Assembly (NCBI RefSeq): GCF_004210375.1
Contig: NC_134833.1
Location: 24,618,063 to 24,682,062 of the forward strand
Reading direction: 5' to 3'
Source: Tachypleus tridentatus
Lineage: Eukaryota > Arthropoda > Merostomata > Xiphosura > Limulidae
Length of the DNA stretch: 64,000 nt
Shown here one piece after another: positions 36,095-47,300 of this stretch. Made by a program: the position numbers and the translations under genes. Within the stretch, counting starts at the first letter, position 1; every line of letters begins with the position of its first letter. The notes beneath the pieces are model-generated. The model was not told the DNA's origin and made no database searches. It worked only from the letters and a program-made list of their open reading frames with translations.

Positions 36095-37919
36095 ATGGAT
36101 ATGCTTGCTTATGATATTTATATTAGTCGTATAATTTTGATTTACTCTCCGTGGGTGGAAAAATTGCTACCACTCGAAAAAGTATACTTACTTTTCGTAT
36201 GTGGTATGTCAATAATGTTAACTACGATGTATTTAAGACAAATAAGATCAAATTTGTCGAAAGCCATCAAGCTACTGAGATTTTCACTGTTCGTCATTAC
36301 ATCACTAATTATTGCTTCACTTGCCTTCCAAGTTCTGTTCTTAACATACATACAGAAAATAACCCATGAAAAAAATAACCATGGGTGGAAATTGAAGAGC
36401 TTTCTGATCTCAATCATGAACACCAAATATCCTGGTTATGGGTAAGTCATGAGATTCGATAAGACCAGTTTTATAGTTTTATCAGTAAAAAATTAACTTG
36501 ATTATTTCGTGTTAACAGAATTTGCGAAACATATCGGTCTCAAACAAAGATGATATTGTGTCTTTTTATTGGACTGAATGCGTCATTAATTAGCTGTATC
36601 TTTAAACATGTTGTGGAATGAATAATTAAGGAAGCAAGTCTTTTGTGTTAATTTTTACAGTTACCGTATATTTACAGAAATGTAATTGCAGTTGTTGGTC
36701 GTACGGATTTTTGCAAAGATTTGTATCTATATTATCGATATGTATATAAGACTAATGTTACATAACTTACAGTAGGACTACTTAACATTCTAAATTTACT
36801 TTCTATTATCAGTTATCCTGATTTTAGGAGATGTAACCAAGGTTGCTCAATGGAAGGTTCATATTTACACAACCTAAGGAACCTCATAATCTACTTTGCG
36901 GTGTTTGTTGCATTCGTAGGTATTGGGTTATGCCATCTAATCCTTCGGGTATTAAAGGTGAGATTTTAACTCAAACAATCTGATGTATTATATTTACTGA
37001 GAATCCCTTAGGCAATTAAACAAATCAACAGCAAAAACTTTCATTTGTACGAAATCACAGGATTATCTATTGTATTATTTATTGATGATTAAACACTAAC
37101 TAAATGTCAGGATTACTTGTGTAGGCTTTCTTATTTTTTATTGTCATTAAATGAATTATATTGCACCAACGACATAAAGCAAGAGGTGCGAGAATAAAAA
37201 CACGAGAGGTTGATTCTTTGTGTGAATACGATATTCAACTTTGTAGGTAACTTTAATGGTGTAATTAATAACATTTTATACAAAAGTCGAGAGATAATAA
37301 TTAATCTTTGTTGACAAAAGCATGTTTTTTGTGATGTTTTAGTAGTTGTTTTATAATACTTTATATTATTTACTTTCTGTTATCCGTATTGGTGTATAAA
37401 ATACATTACTACGAGTAGTAAACAACTTTACAACTCCAAATCAATTTGTTTGTACTTAAGTACAAAACCACAGGGTGGTCCGTAAGTCCCTACCTATCCA
37501 TATATCTTAAGTATCCAATGTATCTGTGTGCTGTCCCTCATTCTCGCTCGCTACATAATATTATGTGACGCCGTGTTCTGTGATACATTTTCCTCAACAT
37601 AGCAGTGGTTATTGTTCCAAATGCCGCGGTAACAGCTGCCTTCAACTCATCATTAGTATTATAACGTTGTTCAGACACAATATATGGATAGGTAGGGAGT
37701 TACGGGCCACCCTGTACACAAAAAACTATCTGTGCTCAGCCCAACACGGGTATTGAAACCTGATTTTTAGCAGCATAAGCCCGCGGTGCTAATGGGAGCC
37801 TCCAAATTTGTTATTTTTTTCTTTAGTTAGACCCTCAAAATTTCTCTTTACAGCTTGTTCAGGAGTGTTCTACTGTGATACAAACAGTAATTGACAGCAC
37901 AAAGCTTCAGTTGGTTTAA
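36095..37919 (+). CDS. Unrecognised multi-pass membrane protein (three exons)
   Basis: Exons 36,095-36,441, 36,813-36,957 and 37,854-37,919 join in phase (GG/T; AAG/CTT) to give about 185 residues ending TAA. The donors are gtaagt and gtgaga; acceptors are atcag and tttacag. Three hydrophobic segments are clear: about residues 30-47 (YLLFVCGMSIMLTTMYL), 62-86 (FSLFVITSLIIASLAFQVLF) and 140-161 (LIIYFAVFVAFVGIGLCHLI). The loop between segments 2 and 3 is short and holds two cysteines (RRCNQGC). ATG at 36,095 is the first Met in frame; the frame is open back to a stop at 36,008, so an earlier spliced start is possible. I do not recognise the family. The next gene, on the same strand, begins about 400 bp downstream. 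A SINE with a nested MITE sits in the second intron. Confidence 0.6.
37440..37800 (-). repeat. SINE (family B) split by a nested element
   Basis: The left part (tttgtttgtacttaagtaca at 37,446) and right part (actatctgtgctcagcccaa to gcccgcggtgctaatgggag at 37,727-37,798) form one family B SINE interrupted by the inverted-repeat element at 37,471-37,714. Confidence 0.7.
37471..37714 (-). mobile_element. Short TIR element (MITE-like) with transposase remnant
   Basis: About 244 bp with terminal inverted repeats of about 34 bp: the left starts CAGGGTGGTCCGTAAGTCCC and the right, reversed, starts CAGGGTGGCCCGTAACTCCC, both continuing TACCTATCCATATAT. The minus strand of the interior reads NDELKAAVTAAFGTITT and MLRKMYHRTRRHI, resembling the C-terminal tail of a mariner-like transposase. 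This fits an internal-deletion derivative of a DDE transposon. It is inserted inside a SINE, so it is younger than that SINE. The target-site duplication is unclear. Confidence 0.75.
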
Positions 37920-38121
37920 ATGAAAAATTTCAGACCATAGTGTTCAATATTACTTTTGGGTTATTTCACTGGGTTTTACACATGGCAGTCTAGGTTATTG
38001 TAGTTTTCCACAGTCTTGGGTTTATATAATTCAAAAGCATCTCTTTGATGACTTTACTGGTGACAGAACATTGGATTCACAGTTTACCTGCAAATACATC
38101 ATTGGCTTAGAATTATTATTT

Positions 38122-38280
38122 CCAGTAGCAGATTTAAGGTTGTGTAATCCCAGGGGCTATTAATTTCTGTGGATTTTACACCCACGTAATTTTACATAGA
38201 ATAAAATTATCAGTGGGCTCCCATTAAGATCATAGGCTTTGGGACTGAGCCTTCTCTAACCTCTACCTAAATACGCCTCT
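38122..38280 (+). repeat. Dispersed repeat, inverted partner of 29,835-29,990
   Basis: It aligns in opposite orientation to 29,835-29,990 (see that entry). It ends about 45 bp before the kinase exon at 38,326 and so lies in the preceding intron or 5' flank. Confidence 0.75.
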
Positions 38281-38325
38281 GATAACGTCAGAGTTGCAAA
38301 ATTAATAACTACATGTCTTTACCAG

Positions 38326-41300
38326 AACGTAATATCTGTTGAAAAAGAAGAAGTGAAGAACTACTCACCACTTGGACTGGATGAGAAAGATGTCATCATA
38401 ATTAAGCAGACTGTGTCCACCAAACCTGATGACAAGAAAGTGACAGATGAAGAAAACATGGAAAAGTTTATAACTGCTGTTTCTTTGAAGGAGCCAAATA
38501 AAGACAGCAATAAGATGTCAACAAAGGAAAATGAAAAAGAAGTGACAGACGAGGAAATCATGACAGTGTTGAGAAGTATTGTTTCTGAGGGAGACCCCAA
38601 TGAGAAATATACAAATATGAAACAAATTAGCCAAGGGTGAGTTTGAAAGTCTTGTGTTCAAAAGAATGGTATAGTGGCTTAGAGGTAAATTTGTACTCAG
38701 TACTAAAATATTATAGACAAAACTTCATTTTGGAACGTAGAACTAATTAATTAGAATGTATTATTTTACATTAATAATATCACTTCATCAGTCAGTTTTC
38801 TGTTTTATAAGAACATATGTTGCTTTTTGTTTAATTTTGTTATACGTTCAGTAGCATTTAAAATATTTCCCTTATAGCTCCGCAGTTGTGACCATATCTT
38901 TGGGGTGGGTTATCAGTTTTGCATACTCATCCTTGATTTGGCCACTTGTGTTTTTTATTAAATAGGTTTAGGATTCTCTCGACATTCCTCTGTTCTCAGG
39001 ATACGTTTTCATTATTATATGGATGACTGGTTACTGATAGCTCATTCTGAACAGGAGTTTGCCTTTTATACTCTTAACGTTCTCCAGATGATAAGTCGAG
39101 TGGGCTGTTTAATCATACCAGAGACGTCTTCCTTCAACATTCCTAATATCTGACCCATTTGGGTGTTTTTCAATGCCCATCTTAGTAAGGCGTAATTTTC
39201 TACTCACTGACTTCATACAATGCATGTTTCAGTTCACTGCATTCTTACTGGTTCCTCCATCTATTACAGTTAAAGGAAGCGCTATCGCTTTTGGGGTTGT
39301 GGTCTGCTCTGACTGTTTTAATCCCTTTGTGATTGAGTTGATATTTGAACTCTTCACAATTAGTAATCTTGCACGGGAACCTTTGCAGGCATCTATTGCT
39401 CTTCCTCCTACGATAAATAACGAATTGTTTTAATAAATGGACAAAATCCACACATAGGCAAGTTTATTTCAGTTTATCGTCGTCATTCGTATTTACTTGT
39501 TACATTCATGAATAGAGGGAAATGGTCGATCAACAGGGAGGCTTCGGGGTGTTGGTTTGTAGCTGAGAAGTCTTATATCAACACTTTGGAGCTTTTGGAT
39601 TTAGGATCATTTATTGCATCTGATCAGACATCGTTTGTCATAATTCAGTCAACAGTTTTGCAGTGGTTGCGTATCCGAATCACCAAAGTGGCACCCTTTC
39701 TCAATATGTTTTATTTTGTTGGACTTTAGTTTCTTGGTCAACACGCATGATATCCATGTCACTGTGAGTCACGTTCTCGTTGTTTCAGTCTAGCCGCAGG
39801 TCATCTTTCTTGTCCAAACAAAAACTGTCCAATGAAGTGGTCTCTTGGTCCTCTCGTTTTCTGGTGGCTTCAACTACAGTGAGATACTCCTTACATTGAT
39901 GTCCTTACCACATCCCTCAACCACCAATTACTTCTATTTTCACCTCCAGTCTCTTATCCTTTCGCCATGACTATTAGTGCTTCAGTTATGACTGAACCAA
40001 CATATACCTATATATTTATCATCACATGCAACTTTTTCATTGGATAATTTTTTCATCCATACCACTCAATCTCAGGCTCTTCTCATTGCCCATCATTGAC
40101 CTTTTCAGCCGTGATTTCCCCGACTTATCCAGCTTCCTCTTTCTCCGTCTATCTGCCTTCTTTTGCAACTCAGTCATCAGTGCCTCATCTTGCTCTTCCT
40201 GTCCTCCATCTTCATCCTTGGTTTTTACCTGGTCCTTTGTGAGAATTTTTAAGCTTCTTAGAAAATGCATTTTTATTTCTGGAATGTACCATTTGCCCCT
40301 CCTCCATGGAATTTTAGAAACATAAATGGAATGTTTTGTGGCATTGGTCTCTGGGCCAGGAGTTTTCAGCTGATTGGACCATTGTTCATTGTATTTCTAA
40401 GATTATAACTTGGATTTTTGATTTGGAATACTCTATGGCCCTTGGTTTTCTGTTATCGGTTGGCTTTGTCCCACGTTTTCATTTTTTTCCAGTATCATAG
40501 GGTATTTACCTCTCCCTCCATGTTGATAAGTTTATTTCAGATTTGTCGTCCTCTGTGGCTTTTCTTAACTGATATTTTAATGTCGTTCTCCAATGCCTCA
40601 ATCAGCCCTCATTCAAACCATTTTCCACGTGTTCCTTGTTCCAACTTTTTCTTAATATTTCTTTCATTATCCCTTAATCTTGGACGTTGGTAGTCTGATT
40701 TATTTGCCAATGATATTTCATTTATTCTTTGTCATCCTACATATCTTCTTCTTCAGTTGAATTACTCTTTATATTTCAAAACCTAAAAGACTATGGAGAA
40801 TATATTCTACTTTTCTCTGATTTACCTTCCTTCCGTTTTTTACTCTTATCCTACGTGTAAATCAGAAATACTTTTTTCTGTGCGTGCTCTTCAATGTTAC
40901 ATTGCCAAATGGTTTCCATCTGTGATTTTCCTTCCTGCCTCTCTGTCCCTTTGCAACCATACTCTGTTTGTGATATTTCTCTTTCTACATTTTACCGTCT
41001 ATCTGCCTTCTTTTGCAACTGATATCGGGTTTTGGATATAGTTCGCTTGCATATTCGTTTTTTGTTGTTGTCCTCTCGTAGTTTGTTCCAGATGTCAGTT
41101 TGTTTTTCAGTCGGGCATGTAGAGGATTACAAATACATTAATCTCCCACTATTTGCATAGTTTCAAATTTCTACCTCGTTGGACTATCGCATTCCACATG
41201 TAGTCATTTTTCAAATTTCCATGTGACTTTGACTTGTGAGTTATTTTTTAATTTTTATTTAATTTTTTCAGGAACCTTATTTCCTTTTTTATGCTAATTC

Positions 41301-44300
41301 TTATTATTTAGGTCTCATTTTATAGTGAATTGTACCCGACGAGAGTTTCTTTAACATTTGAAATTCACACTGTTCAGCCATATTGACTTGCTTATTATGT
41401 TTCATGGCTATGCAGTGCATACTGCTGGATTGGTTTGTTTGTTTTGAATTTCGCGCAGAGCTACACGGGGTTCTATCTGCATTAGCCGTTCCTAATTTAA
41501 CAGTGTAAGACTAGATAGAGGGAAGGCAGCTAGTCATCACCACCCACCGCCAACTCTTGGGCTATTTTACCAACGAATAGTGGGATTAACTGTCACCTTA
41601 TAACGCCCCCACCGCTGAAAGGGTGAGCATTTTTGGTGTGACGGGGATTCAAACTTGCGACCCTCGGATTACGAGTCAAGTGCCTCAACCATCTGGCCAT
41701 GCAGCGCCACCATACTGTTGGAAAGATCCCTTGAAGGTTTTCCTCACGATGGAATTTCTTTACAAATACGCTCGTCTCAGACCATATCACTCATGGCCCA
41801 CATGGCTAGAGAACAATAGGATAGCTGTCCATCCCTACCATGTCTTGTATTGAGAAAGTCATCATGGTCTGCTTTTAAAATTTGGGTTTTTGTGGTAATC
41901 CATTGCACTGTTTCAGGTATTTTTATTCCTTTAGACTATCCACTGTGTTTTATGCGCCTCCCTTTTCTTCTAATGGAGATTGGTAGTTTTTACTACCTTC
42001 CATTTCTAAGCTGGTGGGGTGGTGGATTCTAGAGGCATACTTTTTAATGATTTAATACCTTAAAATTCCATATAGAAATATCATTCACTGTAGAGTAGGG
42101 TGGTGGTGTTCTCTTGGTATAGAAGACATGATAACCTCTACATTAAAGCATACAAAAACCAAAGAAGTAAGACGTCAAATTTCAGTTGAACCCATAAATT
42201 TGGATCTCTCATCCTACCCAGACCTCGATGTCAGTTGCCAATGGTTGAGTTTTGGATTTAGAGTAAAACCAACCAACATAAGTCCTCATACTTGTATTAC
42301 AGATGTCGATCTTCCACGCTCAATTATATACTCCATCTGTGTCGTGGGTCGTAGTAGAGGTGCTGAGGAATGTTACAGTTCCTTATCTTCTGCTCCCATT
42401 GTGTATCTTATTCCGAGGATGTTGCTGCACCTGGGTTGGTTGTGGTCAGTTTCACTCTTGAGAGAGAGTTAATTTCTCTGTGTTAGACATTTTATGAAGA
42501 CTGGATATTGGGTTCCCAGATTGATATATCATTTTGCATTCTTAAAATGTGCTCTGTTCTGAAGTCTGGGGTGGTTTGACATTCAGTCTTCTGAACTTCA
42601 GGTGAAGAGAGTATGATCATCATCCTCCCACAGTATGGATGTCGGCTCCCAGAAGCATGGGTTTTGGATATAGTTCGCTTGCTTAGTGCGATCTGTCACA
42701 CTCTAACCATTCTATACCCACTTGGATTATCTCCTTTGGTTCACCGCTCGTATCAATCACACCTTTCTTGGATGGCTGGAGAGTATACCTGTTTCAGACG
42801 TGGTACTGTCTCCAACATCAGCACTTCGAATCTGACTCTTGTCTCCAGAAACAATATTTGGATGATTTTGACGGATTCTTCTTTTCTTCTTTCACACTGG
42901 TTACTCTTGATAAACTGGCCACATACATAGCATAATGCGTTTGGAGAGTGCTTGCAGCTTGTTGATGCCATCATAAATAAAATCAGATAGGTCTATGTGT
43001 TCACTTTGGCAGCTAGAACTAAACTGAAGTGTTTAGTGGTGAGCCCCTGTATACATATTACCATGAAAAGTTCGAGAAAATTCCAAAAGTTTTTTTTGTT
43101 AATTCTTGGAAGACCTACCACATTCTAGAAAGTTCGAGAAAATTCTTTATTAGCTACTTAGCATTGAATCTACATGGAATGTTCTGGAAAGTGGTAAATT
43201 TGAATATTTCATTACCAAGGTCACAAAAGTAATGTTTGAAGAGAAAAATAGGTCTTTTCCATTTACGTTAGGCATAAGCAATTGGAATATAACACTTTCT
43301 GCCCAGGAACAAGAAAAAGTAATAATTTTGTAATGTAGTGTCCTTTCTTTTATTGTTTTAGTGGTTCAGGAACTGTCCATACTGCAGTAACAACTGAGAC
43401 TGGGTTGGAAGTTGCTGTTAAAAAGATTAATGTAATGAAGCAACTCAGAAAAGACCTTATCATCACCGAACTTTCAATAATGAAGAAATATAAACATCCA
43501 AACATAGTCAGTTATTTGGATAGCTTTCTTGATGGTGATGAACTCTGGGTAAGTGTTGTTAGTGTTACAAACATGTTAATTCTCTTTTGTTTTTAATCTT
43601 ACCTGTTATAGTGTGTAGGTTAACGTACTGTTTTTATTTAATTACGTGGTCAATTTCAAGCAACCCTACAAGTTTAAGAATATTTTTACATATCACTCTC
43701 AGAGGTCTGCTTTGTTTAAATTATAGTTATAAATACTACGTGATAGTTTTAGTGTGGGAGGTTGCAGCCACATTTGCTTCTGACACAATAACTTTCTATT
43801 TCCATTCTGAGCTTCTACCAGTATGTATCTTACCAGCACTCTTTACTTTTTACTTTGCTTTATTCATCTTTCTTGTATGTTTCACACACAAAGTTTTACA
43901 CGTGGTTATTGAAATTATTTTATTCAGGAAAGGTTGAGTTTGTTAAATTATTAACATCTTATACAATACCCTCAAATGCAGCATTATATATAAAACTGTA
44001 AACATTGTTTCGGGTGTAATACAATAAATATTAACTTTTCAGTTTCTTAGACAAAATACAGTCCAATTTAATATTTTATAAATGTTGGGAATCAGATTAC
44101 AGCTTTAGTTACCAATATATGAAAGAGCACATTTCACAAAATGTAAAACATCTTTTGAGGTAGAAAAATAAAAGTTAGAATTGAAGAAGCAACAAAATTG
44201 TAGAAAAGTGTTTTTGCTGATTGACGCTTCCTTAACACTTGAAGTTGAGTTCATATATTTTTTGAACCACAAATCTTTCTAGACAATAAAAATCTCACAC

Positions 44301-47300
44301 TTAAAAAATGTTAAACAACTGATGTTACTTCAGTTCCTACTTCATGAACGATTATTTGAAGAACTTTTATGTTTTTATTAGACATATGATTACTGACGGA
44401 ATCATAAAATAGGAAAAATAAATTATTTTGTCTCATTGTTAGGTATAATTTTATTAAAAAATAAAATGTAAGTGAAATTTTAAACTTTATTTGTTTAGAT
44501 AATAATGGAATATTTAGCAGTTGGCTCAATGGCTGATGTTCTTGCCAAAACCCGTCTTTATGAAAATGAAACAGCAGCAGTATGTAAAGAAGTATGTTAT
44601 ATTGATTGTTGTTAGTAACTATTAAGAGGTTTTAGAGATCTGATGATTGTAATTTATTTTAACGTTTGTTTAACAGTGATCGTAGTTCCTTGCCAAAACT
44701 CTGTATACTTGCTTCCATAAACTTTTGGAAGAGAAGACGAAATTTTAAATAACATTTCAGAGAGTAATTATGAAGCTCCATCTAGTGTACATTCTCTGTA
44801 GTTCTTTCTAGAGTTACAGAAAGTTTCACTTCCGGTGTATTATATGGAGCACATCTTCAACAAGTGTACAAAAATTATTATTAATTTACTATTGGGAAAT
44901 TCCAACTGCACTAAGTATCACAAGAAACTTATATCTGTGGTATTAAAAAAGTGGTACCTTGTATAACAACTTCACGTATATAAAATAGTCAGTATATTTT
45001 GGTAAAGATGTTTTCCAATTATGAGTTTTATGTCATGTTGCTGAGCAAGAAAACTATATAGGTTGTAGTTTTATATTGAAATAGGCTCAGAATATCTACA
45101 ATCACATACTCATGTAGCAGAGGTGATCTGAGACCCTTGTGGGGGGCATGCCATCTCATTATGAGGTGGGGCTCATACCATCCCACCAGCAATCAGAGTC
45201 ATATGTAACATGTAAATTTCATACAAGGAAGCCCATGTGCCGTGGCACAATAGCCAGTCCACCTTTGTCACACGGAACATACCAACCTTGAAACATGACA
45301 GTTGCTGGGTGCATTCGTTTGTTAAACATCTAATATATAGAGAAGCCAATGTGTTTTGGTAATCGTACTTTCCTGAAGTGGCTTTTGTCATGTTGCTTAG
45401 CAACAAAAGTATCGCTTAATATTGTATTGTAAATATAAAATAAAACATATAAATAACAAAAATGGAAAATATTAAAAACTTCATTTTTCATTAAAAACAT
45501 TGGTGACACAACAGCAAATACCTTAATTCAGAAATGATTTAATTTTAAAATTACCGAGGGATAGTCACTCAAGGTTTGGGTGTCAACCTACAAAGCCCAC
45601 ACTTTACTCATGGCCAGGTTGATGTTGGATGTTAGTGTTAGTAAGAATCTTTACCTGTTGGCAAGAGATGTTAAAACAACTAATATATCAACCTAATAAC
45701 ATGATGAAAGTGCTTCTGGTAGTTATTAATGTGCAGAAACTTTGATATTTTTGTGTTGTTGTCTCCAACTATCACAATATATACATACATATATAAAATA
45801 TTGAATACAACAAGCACACTGAATTAAAATTACACTTTTCTCTTAAAACATTTAACTTTAAAATAAATTCATATTTCATTTAGATACTCCAGGCAGTACA
45901 ATATCTCCATGATAACAACATAGTCCACAGAGATATTAAAGGTGACAATATTTTACTCGGAAAGGACTGGACCATAAAACTAGGTAAGTGTTTAAACATG
46001 TGGTGCCTTGGTGAAAACAAGCATTTTTAAGTATTAAGTATTTTAGCTTGTTTGTAACAGTTTCATGTTAACATAGATTACTTGACAATGTATATATATT
46101 ATGAAGATGTTGAAACAACACGTGATGTCAGTGGGTTGTTTTTGTGTGCTGGCAAGTTTTATTTGTGCATTTGGATGATTACATATTTCTATTTTACAGT
46201 CAAAATTTGCAGTAAGAGGAGAAGAAACCTAAATTAGAGTTAACCTTGTATTGTAAGGCTGACTCACAGTTATTTATGTTTCCTTTTTTTCTCAAATGGT
46301 AACTTTATGTTTGTTTCTTTCCATCACATAGCTGATTTTGGAATAAGTGCTCAGCTCTCCCCAGAACAAAATAAGCGAACATCATTGGTTGGAACTCGTC
46401 GCTGGATGGCTCCAGAATTAGTAAAACAGATAGAGTATGGGCCTGAGGTTGACATTTGGTCCCTCGGCATAACAGCCATTGAAATGGTCAATGGTAAACC
46501 TCCTTATCATCAAGAAAATAGTGACATGGTAAATGTTGGTAACCAGTAATTACAACCAGTACCCAAATTCTTAAAATCTACATATTTGTACTTTAAAACC
46601 CAATCGTATGCTTTGTTAAGGATGTCTTTCACCAACTACGGAGAATAGCTATAATAAAAACAAAAACAACAATGTTCACATTATTCAAACATGAAGATGT
46701 ATTGAAGATAATGATGAACAGTGGAACGATGACAGCAACAATGAACATTTGACAAAACTGTATACAGTAACAAACAGTTAATTATTGAATGTTGTGGAAT
46801 GTACATGTTATATTATTATCTTTCAACTTCTTAAACTTTATTTTGTGCAATAGTATGACTACCATTTTGTTAACCCCTTATAAATAAACACTAACACTAG
46901 ATAATTCACCCACGGTATTTAATTACTATAAAGGTATATCTTTAGTGATATTTAGACATTATTAGGAAGAATTATCCAAAGATTTGTACATACTGTTAAG
47001 TTAGGTTATTGATTTAGTCATAAAGTCGCACTCTTTTTCAGGTATTTGACTTAATAACACAAAATGGAAAACCAAATATTGAGAATAAAGACAACCTGTC
47101 TCCAGTGTTTCGAGACTTCCTGGACAGGTGTCTAGAAGTGGACATAAGTAAACGATATACTGCATCTGAACTCTTAGAGGTGTGGTATAAATTACTGTTA
47201 TTTTATGAGGCTATGTTTGTTTGAGTTGAACCTGTTATCCTCATAACATACACCAAAAAAAGCAGTATCATTAAATGTTGGAATTCGTTGTTATTACTGG

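Noticed and set aside
40037-40270. Minus-strand Lys/Arg/Glu-rich frame of 77 codons
   Set aside because: It lies antisense within the DIRS-like relic and matches no known family; the charge pattern mirrors a Ser/Leu/Phe-rich + strand frame.
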